Of a DNA stretch of 10,146 nucleotides, positions 5,180 to 10,146 are shown one piece after another. The position numbers and the translations under genes are program-made. Under the pieces are notes generated by a model. The model was given only the letters and a program-made list of their open reading frames with translations, had not been told where the DNA came from and ran no database searches. The stretch is from an uncultured Methanobrevibacter sp. (GTDB lineage Archaea > Methanobacteriota > Methanobacteria > Methanobacteriales > Methanobacteriaceae), in NCBI GenBank assembly GCA_904501935.1, contig CAJGDA010000051.1, positions 1 through 10,146 of the forward strand, read 5' to 3'. The stretch's first letter is position 1. Each line of letters opens with the position of its first letter.

Positions 5180-8100
5180 ATGAATAATAAGACATTATTT
5201 GCATTATTTTTAGTTTTAATAGTATTTTTTTCAGTCGGTTCTATTTCTGCAGAAGACATGAATGAGGACTTGACTGTTGCAAATTCATATGGTTTAGTTG
5301 AAAGTGATGATTTATCAGTTTCTGAAGATGATGTGAATATATTAAGTGATCAAAATGAAGGTCATTCATTCAGTGATTTAAATAATCTAATTTATTCTGG
5401 AAGCGGTGAAATAAATTTAACTGCTGATTATACATTTGATGAAGAAACTGATGATAATTTTATCAATGGAATTTTTATTAATGATGGCGTTATCATTAAT
5501 GGTAATGGCCATATCATTGATGCTAAAAATAAAAGTAGAATATTTTATGTTAATCAATCTATTAATAACGCCTTCAACAACCTTGTCCTTAAAAATGCAA
5601 ATGATTGTGCCATTATTCTTAGGGGTGGTCTAAATACAACTAATGTGGAATTCATCAATTGTAGTTCTGATTATGGTGGAGCAGTATACATGTATGGTTC
5701 CAGTTATATAAGTAATAATGACAGGTTTGTGGATTGTTATGCTTCCAATTCTGGTTCAGCCATCTGGGGGACAGATTCTTATATAGAAATTACTAATGGA
5801 ACGTTTGAAAGTGCAAAGGATGTAATGTGGAGTTTAATTCACGTGACTAAAAATGCAGAGTTGAATGTTATAAATTCTACTTTTGAAAATACCCGTTCCA
5901 AGTATGCAACGGCGATTTATTGTGAGGATGTAAGTGGTGTTATTATCAAATCCAAATTCCTTAATTTATATGCAAATCATACCGCAGGGGCGATTGGATT
6001 TAAACTGTCCAATAATATTACTATAATGGATTGTGAATTTATAAATGTTTCATCCGCTAAAAACGGTGGAGCAATTTTCACTGATTTTAAAGACGAAAAT
6101 GGGACTATTCTCATAAATAATACTTTGTTTGAAAATTGTTTATCTGAATTTGGTGGAGCTTATCTTCAATTGGGCGGTGAAGTGTTAATTAATGCTACCA
6201 ATTTCACAAATAACTTTGCAGAGTATAATGGGGGAGCGCTTTACTTTTCATATGCCACTTCACTAATTGATAACTCTACATTTAATGGTAATAAAGTTAA
6301 TACAACATACGAAGATTATCCAACTTATGGTGGTGCAATATTCGCTGATTTAGGAACTATATCTGTCGCTAATTCTAAATTTGACAATAATTCCGCTATA
6401 AACGGCAGTGCCATATATCTTTATGATGAAAGTTATTCTCTTTCTGATTTAGAGTTTAACGGGAATGGCAATAATGCCGTTTGCACATTTTTCGACGATG
6501 ACCTATCATTAACATTTAATCTACATGGAACTGACACAATATCCAGAGATGATTTTGATAATAAATATTATCCTAGTGTTGTCGAAGGTAGTGGAATGGT
6601 ATTGCAGCTTCTCAATAACACTCCAATCATTGCAGAGCTTCCGGCCAGGTATGATTTAAGGGAGGAAAGGTTAATCACACCTGTTAAAAATCAAGGCTTT
6701 ATGGGCGCTTGCTGGGCATTTGGAGTGTATGGATCTTTAGAATCAGTATTATTGAAAGCGATGAATTACTCTTCAGATTTTTCAGAAAATAATATGCAAA
6801 ATTCAATGTTAGTATATTCACCTTATGCTTTTAAAACATTTTATGACGAAATACCTTCTGAAGGAGGATTTAATTCAATGGCAATTGCATATCTCACAAG
6901 TTGGTTAGGTGCATTTCCACAGGATTATGACAGCTATGATGAGCTTGGAAAAATTTCACCATTACTAACTACCGATGAAGATGTACATATTCAGGATGTA
7001 ATTCTCATGAGATTTGAACCTGGAAAAAGTGATAAAATTAATAATCTTAAAGAGATGATTTACAAACACGGTGCAGTATGTGCTTATTTACTTTCCAAAT
7101 CCAGTGCTAGTGATACCGGACCAGCAGAATATTTCAATGAGAATACCTCTTCACAATATATTCCAGTTTGTCCAGATGAACTTAATCATGCGGTCACTAT
7201 AGTAGGATGGGATGATAACTTCTCTAAAGATAACTTTTTGATTACACCTCCTGCTGACGGAGCATGGATTGTTAAAAATAGTTGGGGGGATGATTGGGGT
7301 GATAAAGGATATTTCTATCTTTCATATTACGACCAAACATTAGGAGGGAATGTAAGTAAAATTTATAATCATTTTTGTATTCCTATAATTGAAAATACAG
7401 TTTCATATACCAAGAATTACCAATATGATTTTTCAGGATTAACCTCTTTCTATTATAAGGATGATATAGTTTATGCAAATGAATATGAGTCTATTGGGGA
7501 TGATTTGATAGCTGCTGTTGGTACTTACTTTGATAAAGAAGGCGTTGAATACCAGATTATTATTGATGTGAATGAGGAGAACATTTATAATCAGACTGGA
7601 ATTTCTCCATTTTACGGATATCATACAATCAAATTGGATAATTATGTTTCAATTAAAGAGGGCGATAAATTTTCAGTTGCAATAATTTCTAATGCCGTAC
7701 CTCTTTGTGAGGAGAGTAGAGTTCATTATGAAAATAAATCTTCATTTTCAATCTATGGGGAAGAAGTTGAAGATTTATCTGTATCCGGCACTGTTGCATG
7801 TTTAAAGGCATATACTTTGGAAGATGATTCATTCATGGTTCCGCTTGGTAATGTTTCAGACGAATATGAACCGGGTTCATTATTTGCCGTAATTGTTGTA
7901 ACATCTGACGGCCATCTTGTTTGCGGAGCTCCTGTCGAATTCACAATTGGCAATGTGACATATAAGGTCTTGACTGATGAGGAGGGTGTTGCAGTTTTCG
8001 AAATACCTATGTTAAATCCTGGAAACTACACATTGACTGTAGCCTATAATAATCAAACAATTAATGTCATTGTTGTTGCTAGTGAAATCAGCGAAAACGA

Positions 8101-8233
8101 TACTGAAGAACAACAATCAGATGAGGTTGTAGATTCAAATGTCACATTACATCCTACCGGAAATCCAATTGTAATGGCAATCTTGGCAGTCATGTCAATT
8201 GTCCTCATTGGAAAACGTTCATGTAAAAAATAA
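5180..8233 (+). CDS. Secreted adhesin-like protein: beta-helix, C1A papain-type protease, Ig-like domain, C-terminal anchor
   Basis: A 1017-residue multidomain surface protein. The ATG at 5180 is preferred over an in-frame TTG at 5174 because AGGGGG is spaced 6-7 nt before it. Residues 1-24 form a signal peptide (LFALFLVLIVFFSVGSISA). Residues about 60-450 are N- and S-rich parallel beta-helix repeats with recurring GGA(I/V)(Y/F) and N-S-T-F turns, as in methanogen adhesin-like proteins. A papain-fold C1A peptidase follows from ELPARYDLRE (about 487), with oxyanion Q505, nucleophile C511 (GACWAFG), H670 (NHAVTIVGW) and N700 (KNSWGDDWG); all catalytic residues are present, so it should be active. 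No I29-type propeptide is seen. About 733-880 fits the lectin-like domain that often trails such peptidases. About 887-965 is an Ig-like domain with TDEEGVAVFEIP and GNYTLTVAY. The end is an acidic linker, LHPTGNP (990-996), a hydrophobic helix and a basic GKRSCKK tail, resembling a sortase sorting signal or membrane anchor. The target is unknown; pseudomurein peptides, host glycoproteins or other cells are possible. Confidence 0.9.
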   Translation: MNNKTLFALFLVLIVFFSVGSISAEDMNEDLTVANSYGLVESDDLSVSEDDVNILSDQNEGHSFSDLNNLIYSGSGEINLTADYTFDEETDDNFINGIFINDGVIINGNGHIIDAKNKSRIFYVNQSINNAFNNLVLKNANDCAIILRGGLNTTNVEFINCSSDYGGAVYMYGSSYISNNDRFVDCYASNSGSAIWGTDSYIEITNGTFESAKDVMWSLIHVTKNAELNVINSTFENTRSKYATAIYCEDVSGVIIKSKFLNLYANHTAGAIGFKLSNNITIMDCEFINVSSAKNGGAIFTDFKDENGTILINNTLFENCLSEFGGAYLQLGGEVLINATNFTNNFAEYNGGALYFSYATSLIDNSTFNGNKVNTTYEDYPTYGGAIFADLGTISVANSKFDNNSAINGSAIYLYDESYSLSDLEFNGNGNNAVCTFFDDDLSLTFNLHGTDTISRDDFDNKYYPSVVEGSGMVLQLLNNTPIIAELPARYDLREERLITPVKNQGFMGACWAFGVYGSLESVLLKAMNYSSDFSENNMQNSMLVYSPYAFKTFYDEIPSEGGFNSMAIAYLTSWLGAFPQDYDSYDELGKISPLLTTDEDVHIQDVILMRFEPGKSDKINNLKEMIYKHGAVCAYLLSKSSASDTGPAEYFNENTSSQYIPVCPDELNHAVTIVGWDDNFSKDNFLITPPADGAWIVKNSWGDDWGDKGYFYLSYYDQTLGGNVSKIYNHFCIPIIENTVSYTKNYQYDFSGLTSFYYKDDIVYANEYESIGDDLIAAVGTYFDKEGVEYQIIIDVNEENIYNQTGISPFYGYHTIKLDNYVSIKEGDKFSVAIISNAVPLCEESRVHYENKSSFSIYGEEVEDLSVSGTVACLKAYTLEDDSFMVPLGNVSDEYEPGSLFAVIVVTSDGHLVCGAPVEFTIGNVTYKVLTDEEGVAVFEIPMLNPGNYTLTVAYNNQTINVIVVASEISENDTEEQQSDEVVDSNVTLHPTGNPIVMAILAVMSIVLIGKRSCKK

Positions 8234-8262
8234 AAAAATTTAAAAAGGAGTTTGATTGAAAA

Positions 8263-8294
8263 CAAGAGCAGCATATGGCTCTTGATATAATTTT
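8263..8294 (+). terminator. Terminator hairpin of the surface protease gene
   Basis: CAAGAGC (8263-8269) pairs perfectly with GCTCTTG (8278-8284) around an 8-nt loop and is followed by ATATAATTTT. It lies about 30 nt past the stop codon and is the first clear hairpin on that strand. Confidence 0.55.
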
Positions 8295-8421
8295 CAGGTG
8301 GGTTCGTTCAGTTTTCAAATTCCTTTCTTTTAGCTATTTTTAATTTACTGACTTTTATCATTATACATATAACGATTTTTGCAGTCATTGTATGATAAAA
8401 AAAGTTAACATTAACTATAGA

Positions 8422-8471
8422 AATCGATGAGTATCGAACTTTTTTTATATGTTTGGCACGAACACTTTATG
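8422..8471 (+). repeat. Dispersed promoter-like element, copy 3
   Basis: It starts AATCGATGAGTATCGAAC, continues TTTTTTTATATG and ends GGCACGAACAC. The upstream dyad is clearest in this copy: TCGAT and ATCGA are perfect inverted repeats around GAGT. Anchor spacing (AATCG to the second GAACA) is 38 nt, as in the other two copies. The candidate small transcript with mini-ORFs begins about 195 bp downstream. Confidence 0.55.
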
Positions 8472-8636
8472 GGGGGTTGTTGGAAAATTTTATCAATGCC
8501 ATTTAGGCAATGCTAAAAAGATAGCTATGTTTTCAAGTAAATACTCTCTTAAACATATTATTTTTAATAATGGCTATTAATTATCATTTAATTTTTTATT
8601 TTAAGATGCAAGTGAGTACTTACACTCGAAAAACTA

Positions 8637-8644
8637 TTTATATG
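8637..8644 (+). promoter_or_regulatory. TATA box for the mini-ORF transcript
   Basis: TTTATATG in an ACTATTTATATG context resembles the box A in front of the surface protease gene. It predicts transcription starting near 8665, at the foot of a stable hairpin and an AGGTG ribosome-binding-like sequence. Confidence 0.45.
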
Positions 8645-8670
8645 TCCTTGTTTAAAGTATTAAGTAGGTG

Positions 8671-8707
8671 TGATGTCTTCTACAAAAATTTAAAGTAGAA
8701 AACATCA
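8671..8707 (+). other. 5' hairpin of the candidate transcript
   Basis: GATGTCTTCTAC (8672-8683) pairs with GTAGAAAACATC (8695-8706) with one mismatch, plus a closing T-A pair, around an 11-nt A/T loop. It contains the 6-codon ORF starting at 8673 directly after AGGTG, so folding could hide that start codon. Confidence 0.5.
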
Positions 8708-8740
8708 AGACTAAAAATGATGATTGATGTGATAATATGA

Positions 8741-8875
8741 TTGACAAGTGGACAAGAGATCTTACTCAATAAGATTTGGTACTATGATGTTGAACTTAAA
8801 ACGATTTGGATGTTGAATTGTGATTTTGGAAAAAGCTATTTGGTTATTTTAAATCATATGGATATTATTAAGTAA
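8741..8875 (+). CDS. Possible 44-codon ORF of unknown function
   Basis: From a TTG at 8741 the frame is open for 44 codons, including SGQEILLNKIWYYDVELKT and GKSYLVILNHMDIIK, and ends at TAA 8873-8875. The residue mix looks protein-like. An ATG two codons earlier (8737) with a GTGAT ribosome binding site is in another frame and stops after 11 codons (MIDKWTRDLTQ). A one-base shift near the start would join that ATG to the longer frame, so this could be a frameshifted gene or a gene with a TTG start. I do not recognise it. Confidence 0.25.
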   Translation: MTSGQEILLNKIWYYDVELKTIWMLNCDFGKSYLVILNHMDIIK

Positions 8876-8915
8876 TTAGGATATATTTGTAAATTAACTT
8901 ATGGGAGGTGAAAAT

Positions 8916-8966
8916 ATGGAATGGTGGGAAGAACTTGAATATTGCTTTTCTTATGGTTTCTATTAA
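8916..8966 (+). CDS. 16-residue ORF with a perfect ribosome binding site
   Basis: The ORF encodes MEWWEELEYCFSYGFY and is preceded by GGGAGGTGAAAAT, a full complement to the archaeal 16S 3' end at ideal spacing. The 17 bases GGAGGTGAAAATATGGA are identical to those at the start of the intact gene at 9529, so translation initiation would be strong if the region is transcribed. Two Trp, three Tyr, two Phe and one Cys in 16 codons is an unusual composition that recalls leader peptides. It may alternatively be the remaining 5' end of a deleted gene. A TATA-like ATATATTT at 8881-8888 is close upstream. Confidence 0.4.
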   Translation: MEWWEELEYCFSYGFY

Positions 8967-8995
8967 TTTAGTTTAATTATATCCGGGGTGTGATA

Positions 8996-9031
8996 TTGAA
9001 CTATAATATTTGCAGAAAAAAATATTCTTAA
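8996..9031 (+). CDS. Possible 11-residue mini-ORF
   Basis: A TTG start 6 nt after GGGGTG opens MNYNICRKKYS and stops at 9029-9031. Immediately after it, GGGCGTGAAA precedes a five-codon ATG ORF at 9042-9059. They are listed because they repeat the pattern of a ribosome binding site plus a very short ORF. Chance is a serious alternative. Confidence 0.15.
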   Translation: MNYNICRKKYS

Positions 9032-9081
9032 GGGCGTGAAAATGCGCAAATCAAGATGAATGAACGAAATATAAAATTAAT

Positions 9082-9133
9082 ACTGCCTGTTTAGCATTGT
9101 TTTAGCAAAAAGAGTCTAATCAGGTAGTTTTTC
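9082..9133 (+). terminator. Long terminator hairpin with T-tract
   Basis: ACTGCCTGTTTAG (9082-9094) pairs with CTAATCAGGTAGT (9116-9128) over 13 positions with one mismatch and one G-T wobble, around a 21-nt loop, and runs into TTTTTC. It would end the plus-strand mini-ORF transcript. It also lies about 20 bp beyond the stop of the broken minus-strand gene, so it may act from both sides, though the T-run favours the plus strand. Confidence 0.55.
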
Positions 9134-9150
9134 ATTGCTATTTTTTTTAA

Positions 9151-9332
9151 TCAATATTCTTCTCTAATGGTATTCAGGTAATTTTTCCAATAAGTCAAAA
9201 ACATCCTATAATTATCTGTCTCCATTTGCAAAACTATGTTTGGCCTGACGATACAGGATTGTTAAAAATGCTGAATAGATAAATACAACAACCGAGTTTT
9301 GTAATTTTTTATGATTTTGAAATAATTTTCAT
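9151..9332 (-). pseudogene. Broken small membrane-protein gene
   Basis: Three overlapping minus-strand frames read as one protein if two small indels are allowed. ATG 9332 starts MKIISKS. A shift at the six-A run (9305-9310 on the plus strand) leads into KKLQNSVVVFIYSAFLTI and LYRQAKHSFANGD. A second shift near 9214-9226 leads into NYRMFLTYWKNYLNTIREEY, ending at TGA 9151-9153. One hydrophobic helix is followed by an amphipathic, tyrosine- and charge-rich tail. I do not recognise the family. A TATA-like AATATAAAC about 23 nt upstream of the ATG would give a leaderless message. Two frameshifts suggest real decay rather than sequencing error. Confidence 0.45.
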
Positions 9333-9528
9333 AATTAAGACTAAATACTAATGTTTATATTAGGTCTATTAAAATTCTTTACAGATTCAATTTTTGTATT
9401 AATCTTCAAAATTCTTTCTTTTATTAAATCAACTTTTTTTATCATGGAAAGAAAAACTATACAATATACAATAATTTTAAATATGATTTTATTATTATCT
9501 ATTAATAAGGATATGTGGAGGTGAAAAT

Positions 9529-9762
9529 ATGGATACTGCAAAAATTCTTGTAATTATTGGTTATATTCTTGCAATATTAATCCCTTTAATCGGTATAATT
9601 TATGGATTAATATTATATTTCGTTAAAGGCGATGACGAATATATTAAAAAACATGCAAAATATATCATCATTGTCGGTGTAATAATATGGGCATTTTCAT
9701 TAATATTAATGGTAGTGTTTGATATATCTGCTGTTGGATTACATGTATTAGGTGCCCCATAA
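9529..9762 (+). CDS. Small two-helix membrane protein, unknown function
   Basis: A 77-residue protein with two hydrophobic segments: ILVIIGYILAILIPLIGIIYGLILYFV (about residues 6-32) and YIIIVGVIIWAFSLILMVVF (about 45-64). A charged loop KGDDEYIKKHAK lies between them, so both ends are probably on the same side of the membrane. No enzymatic motif is visible. GGAGGTGA at optimal spacing before the ATG gives a strong start. A perfect hairpin terminator follows within 10 nt of the stop, marking a complete single-gene unit. Its initiation region is identical over 17 bases to that of the 16-codon ORF at 8916. It is probably a conserved hypothetical of the genus; its function cannot be assigned. 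Confidence 0.8.
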   Translation: MDTAKILVIIGYILAILIPLIGIIYGLILYFVKGDDEYIKKHAKYIIIVGVIIWAFSLILMVVFDISAVGLHVLGAP

Positions 9763-9989
9763 AATAATAATCCTCAACTTCGATAAGTTGAGGCTTTCTA
9801 TTTTTTTTAAGTTAATTGTTCTATTTAATTAACAATATAATATAGTAATATTGAATTATATGCAGTTTATGATGCATATCAAAAGGTCAAAAGGTTAAAA
9901 TTATATTTTTAACTATCTTCTTTTTTAACTATAAATTTCATATCCCTAAAAATAATCTAAAAGAATAAGTAAATAATAATTGAATTGTT
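9763..9989. other. Intergenic region between convergent genes
   Basis: Apart from the two flanking terminators, this stretch contains a 7-bp perfect inverted repeat ATATGCA/TGCATAT (9858-9864 and 9873-9879) and a tandem pair of CAAAAGGT (about 9880-9895). Neither has an evident role. Confidence 0.4.
9772..9808 (+). terminator. Strong hairpin terminator
   Basis: CCTCAACTT (9772-9780) and AAGTTGAGG (9785-9793) form a perfect 9-bp stem with a CGAT loop, then CTTTCTA and eight Ts. It directly follows the small membrane-protein gene and is the clearest terminator in the window. Confidence 0.8.
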
Positions 9990-10001
9990 TTATTCAATTA
10001 T
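9971..10001 (-). terminator. Hairpin at the stop of the right-edge gene
   Basis: ATAATTGAAT (9976-9985) and ATTCAATTAT (9992-10001) form a perfect 10-bp stem with a 6-nt loop. On the minus strand the first arm holds the last codons of the partial gene and is followed by TATTTACTTATT. It is a stop-overlapping terminator candidate. Confidence 0.45.
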
Positions 10002-10146
10002 CATTGTTTCATTATATGTTTGTGTTTTTCCGCTGCTGTCTGTAAATTCTACTGTTATTTCGTGTTTGCCGAGGAATTTTTCGATGATTTCAAAGATTAC
10101 TTTTGATAAATCATCGTCTACATCACCGTCAAATACGAGTATGCCG
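9990..10146 (-). CDS. C-terminal end of an Ig-like, adhesin-type protein (partial)
   Basis: About 52 codons at the right edge, continuing out of the window. The readable protein includes GILVFDGDVDDDLSKVIFE, then IIEKFLGKHEITVEFTDSSG, and ends KTQTYNETMIIE at TAA (9990-9992). The alternating KHEITVEFTDSSGKTQTY strand pattern is typical of Ig-like beta-sandwich repeats in methanogen adhesin-like proteins. No C-terminal anchor helix is present, unlike the surface protease in this window, so it may be held by another mechanism or be secreted. The family call is inferred from a short fragment. Codon and base use (cggc, cgaaaaattcc) is a little richer in G and C than the flanks, as expected for coding sequence. 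Confidence 0.6.
   Translation of the reverse strand, partial: GILVFDGDVDDDLSKVIFEIIEKFLGKHEITVEFTDSSGKTQTYNETMIIE

Larger units (their letters stand above)
8234..8636. other. Intergenic region with terminator and repeat copy 3
   Basis: There is no coding sequence in this stretch. It holds the surface protein terminator (8263-8294), an imperfect inverted repeat of TATCAT (8357-8362) with ATGATA (8392-8397), and repeat copy 3 (8422-8471). The stretch 8472-8636 shows nothing I can name. Confidence 0.55.
8665..9133 (+). ncRNA. Candidate structured transcript carrying several mini-ORFs
   Basis: About 470 nt with promoter and terminator signals but no ordinary gene. A TATA box lies at 8637-8644, a long 5' hairpin at 8671-8707, and a 13-position 3' hairpin followed by Ts at 9082-9133. 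Inside are very short ORFs, most preceded by GGTG-type ribosome binding sites: ATG 8673 (6 codons, within the 5' hairpin), ATG 8737 (11 codons), ATG 8916 (16 codons, perfect GGAGGTGA), TTG 8996 (11 codons, GGGGTG) and ATG 9042 (5 codons, GGGCGTGA). Repeated GATTTGG and GATGTTGAA words occur at 8773-8829. It could be a regulatory RNA, a microprotein operon or the wreck of a longer gene. The boundaries are inferred. Confidence 0.4.

Noticed and set aside
8717..8723. ATGATGA resembling a C box of an archaeal C/D guide RNA
   Set aside because: No CTGA D box lies within a suitable distance downstream, so the C/D sRNA architecture is missing.
9341..9541. 66-codon minus-strand frame upstream of the small membrane protein
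   Set aside because: It would cover the promoter and ribosome binding site of the gene at 9529 and start antisense to that gene. Its composition is what random AT-rich DNA gives, and no ribosome binding site supports it.
1..10146. CRISPR array, tRNA, rRNA or insertion sequence
   Set aside because: I saw no regularly spaced repeats, tRNA-like cloverleaf with a CCA-proximal stem, rRNA signature, transposase or terminal inverted repeats in the window.

Overview
The window looks like a piece of an AT-rich methanogen chromosome of the order Methanobacteriales, most likely Methanobrevibacter or a close relative. The evidence is TATA-type archaeal promoters (TTTATATA), GGAGGTGA/GGTGAT ribosome binding sites, and a large secreted adhesin-like protein with a parallel beta-helix, a papain-fold protease, an Ig-like domain and a C-terminal cell-surface anchor. 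Assignment is by inspection only; no database search was possible.

Layout. 1-390 is non-coding and holds copy 1 of a dispersed element plus two hairpins with T-tracts. 391-1064 is a two-gene operon with an ATGA overlap: a DUF4258-like protein followed by a DUF2283 protein, arranged like a toxin-antitoxin pair. 1065-1660 holds repeat copy 2, a local GC-rich island that may be a decayed gene, and two perfect inverted repeats. 1661-2497 (minus) is a CPBP/CAAX intramembrane protease. 2590-2810 (minus) is a frameshifted small gene. 2886-4833 is a small regulon-like group: a 4-oxalocrotonate-tautomerase-family protein (plus), a convergent HxlR-type regulator (minus), and a divergent MFS exporter (plus). 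A 16-bp palindrome upstream of the tautomerase recurs in degenerate form at the regulator start, so the regulator may control all three. 5180-8233 is the giant surface protein.

8234-9528 has no conventional gene, but it is structured. It holds a terminator for the surface protein, repeat copy 3, and a candidate transcript from about 8665 to 9133. That transcript has its own TATA box, a 5' hairpin, several very short ORFs with ribosome binding sites (the best is a 16-codon ORF behind a perfect GGAGGTGA) and a long 3' terminator hairpin. A broken small membrane-protein gene lies on the minus strand at 9151-9332. 9529-9762 is an intact small two-helix membrane protein with a strong terminator. 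The right edge (9990-10146, minus) is the C-terminal end of another Ig-like/adhesin-type protein.

The strongest candidates for something undescribed are the 8637-9133 structured mini-ORF transcript and the three-copy element that couples a TCG-dyad, a TATA-like tract and paired GAAC boxes. Each copy of that element sits about 190-270 bp upstream of a small ORF.
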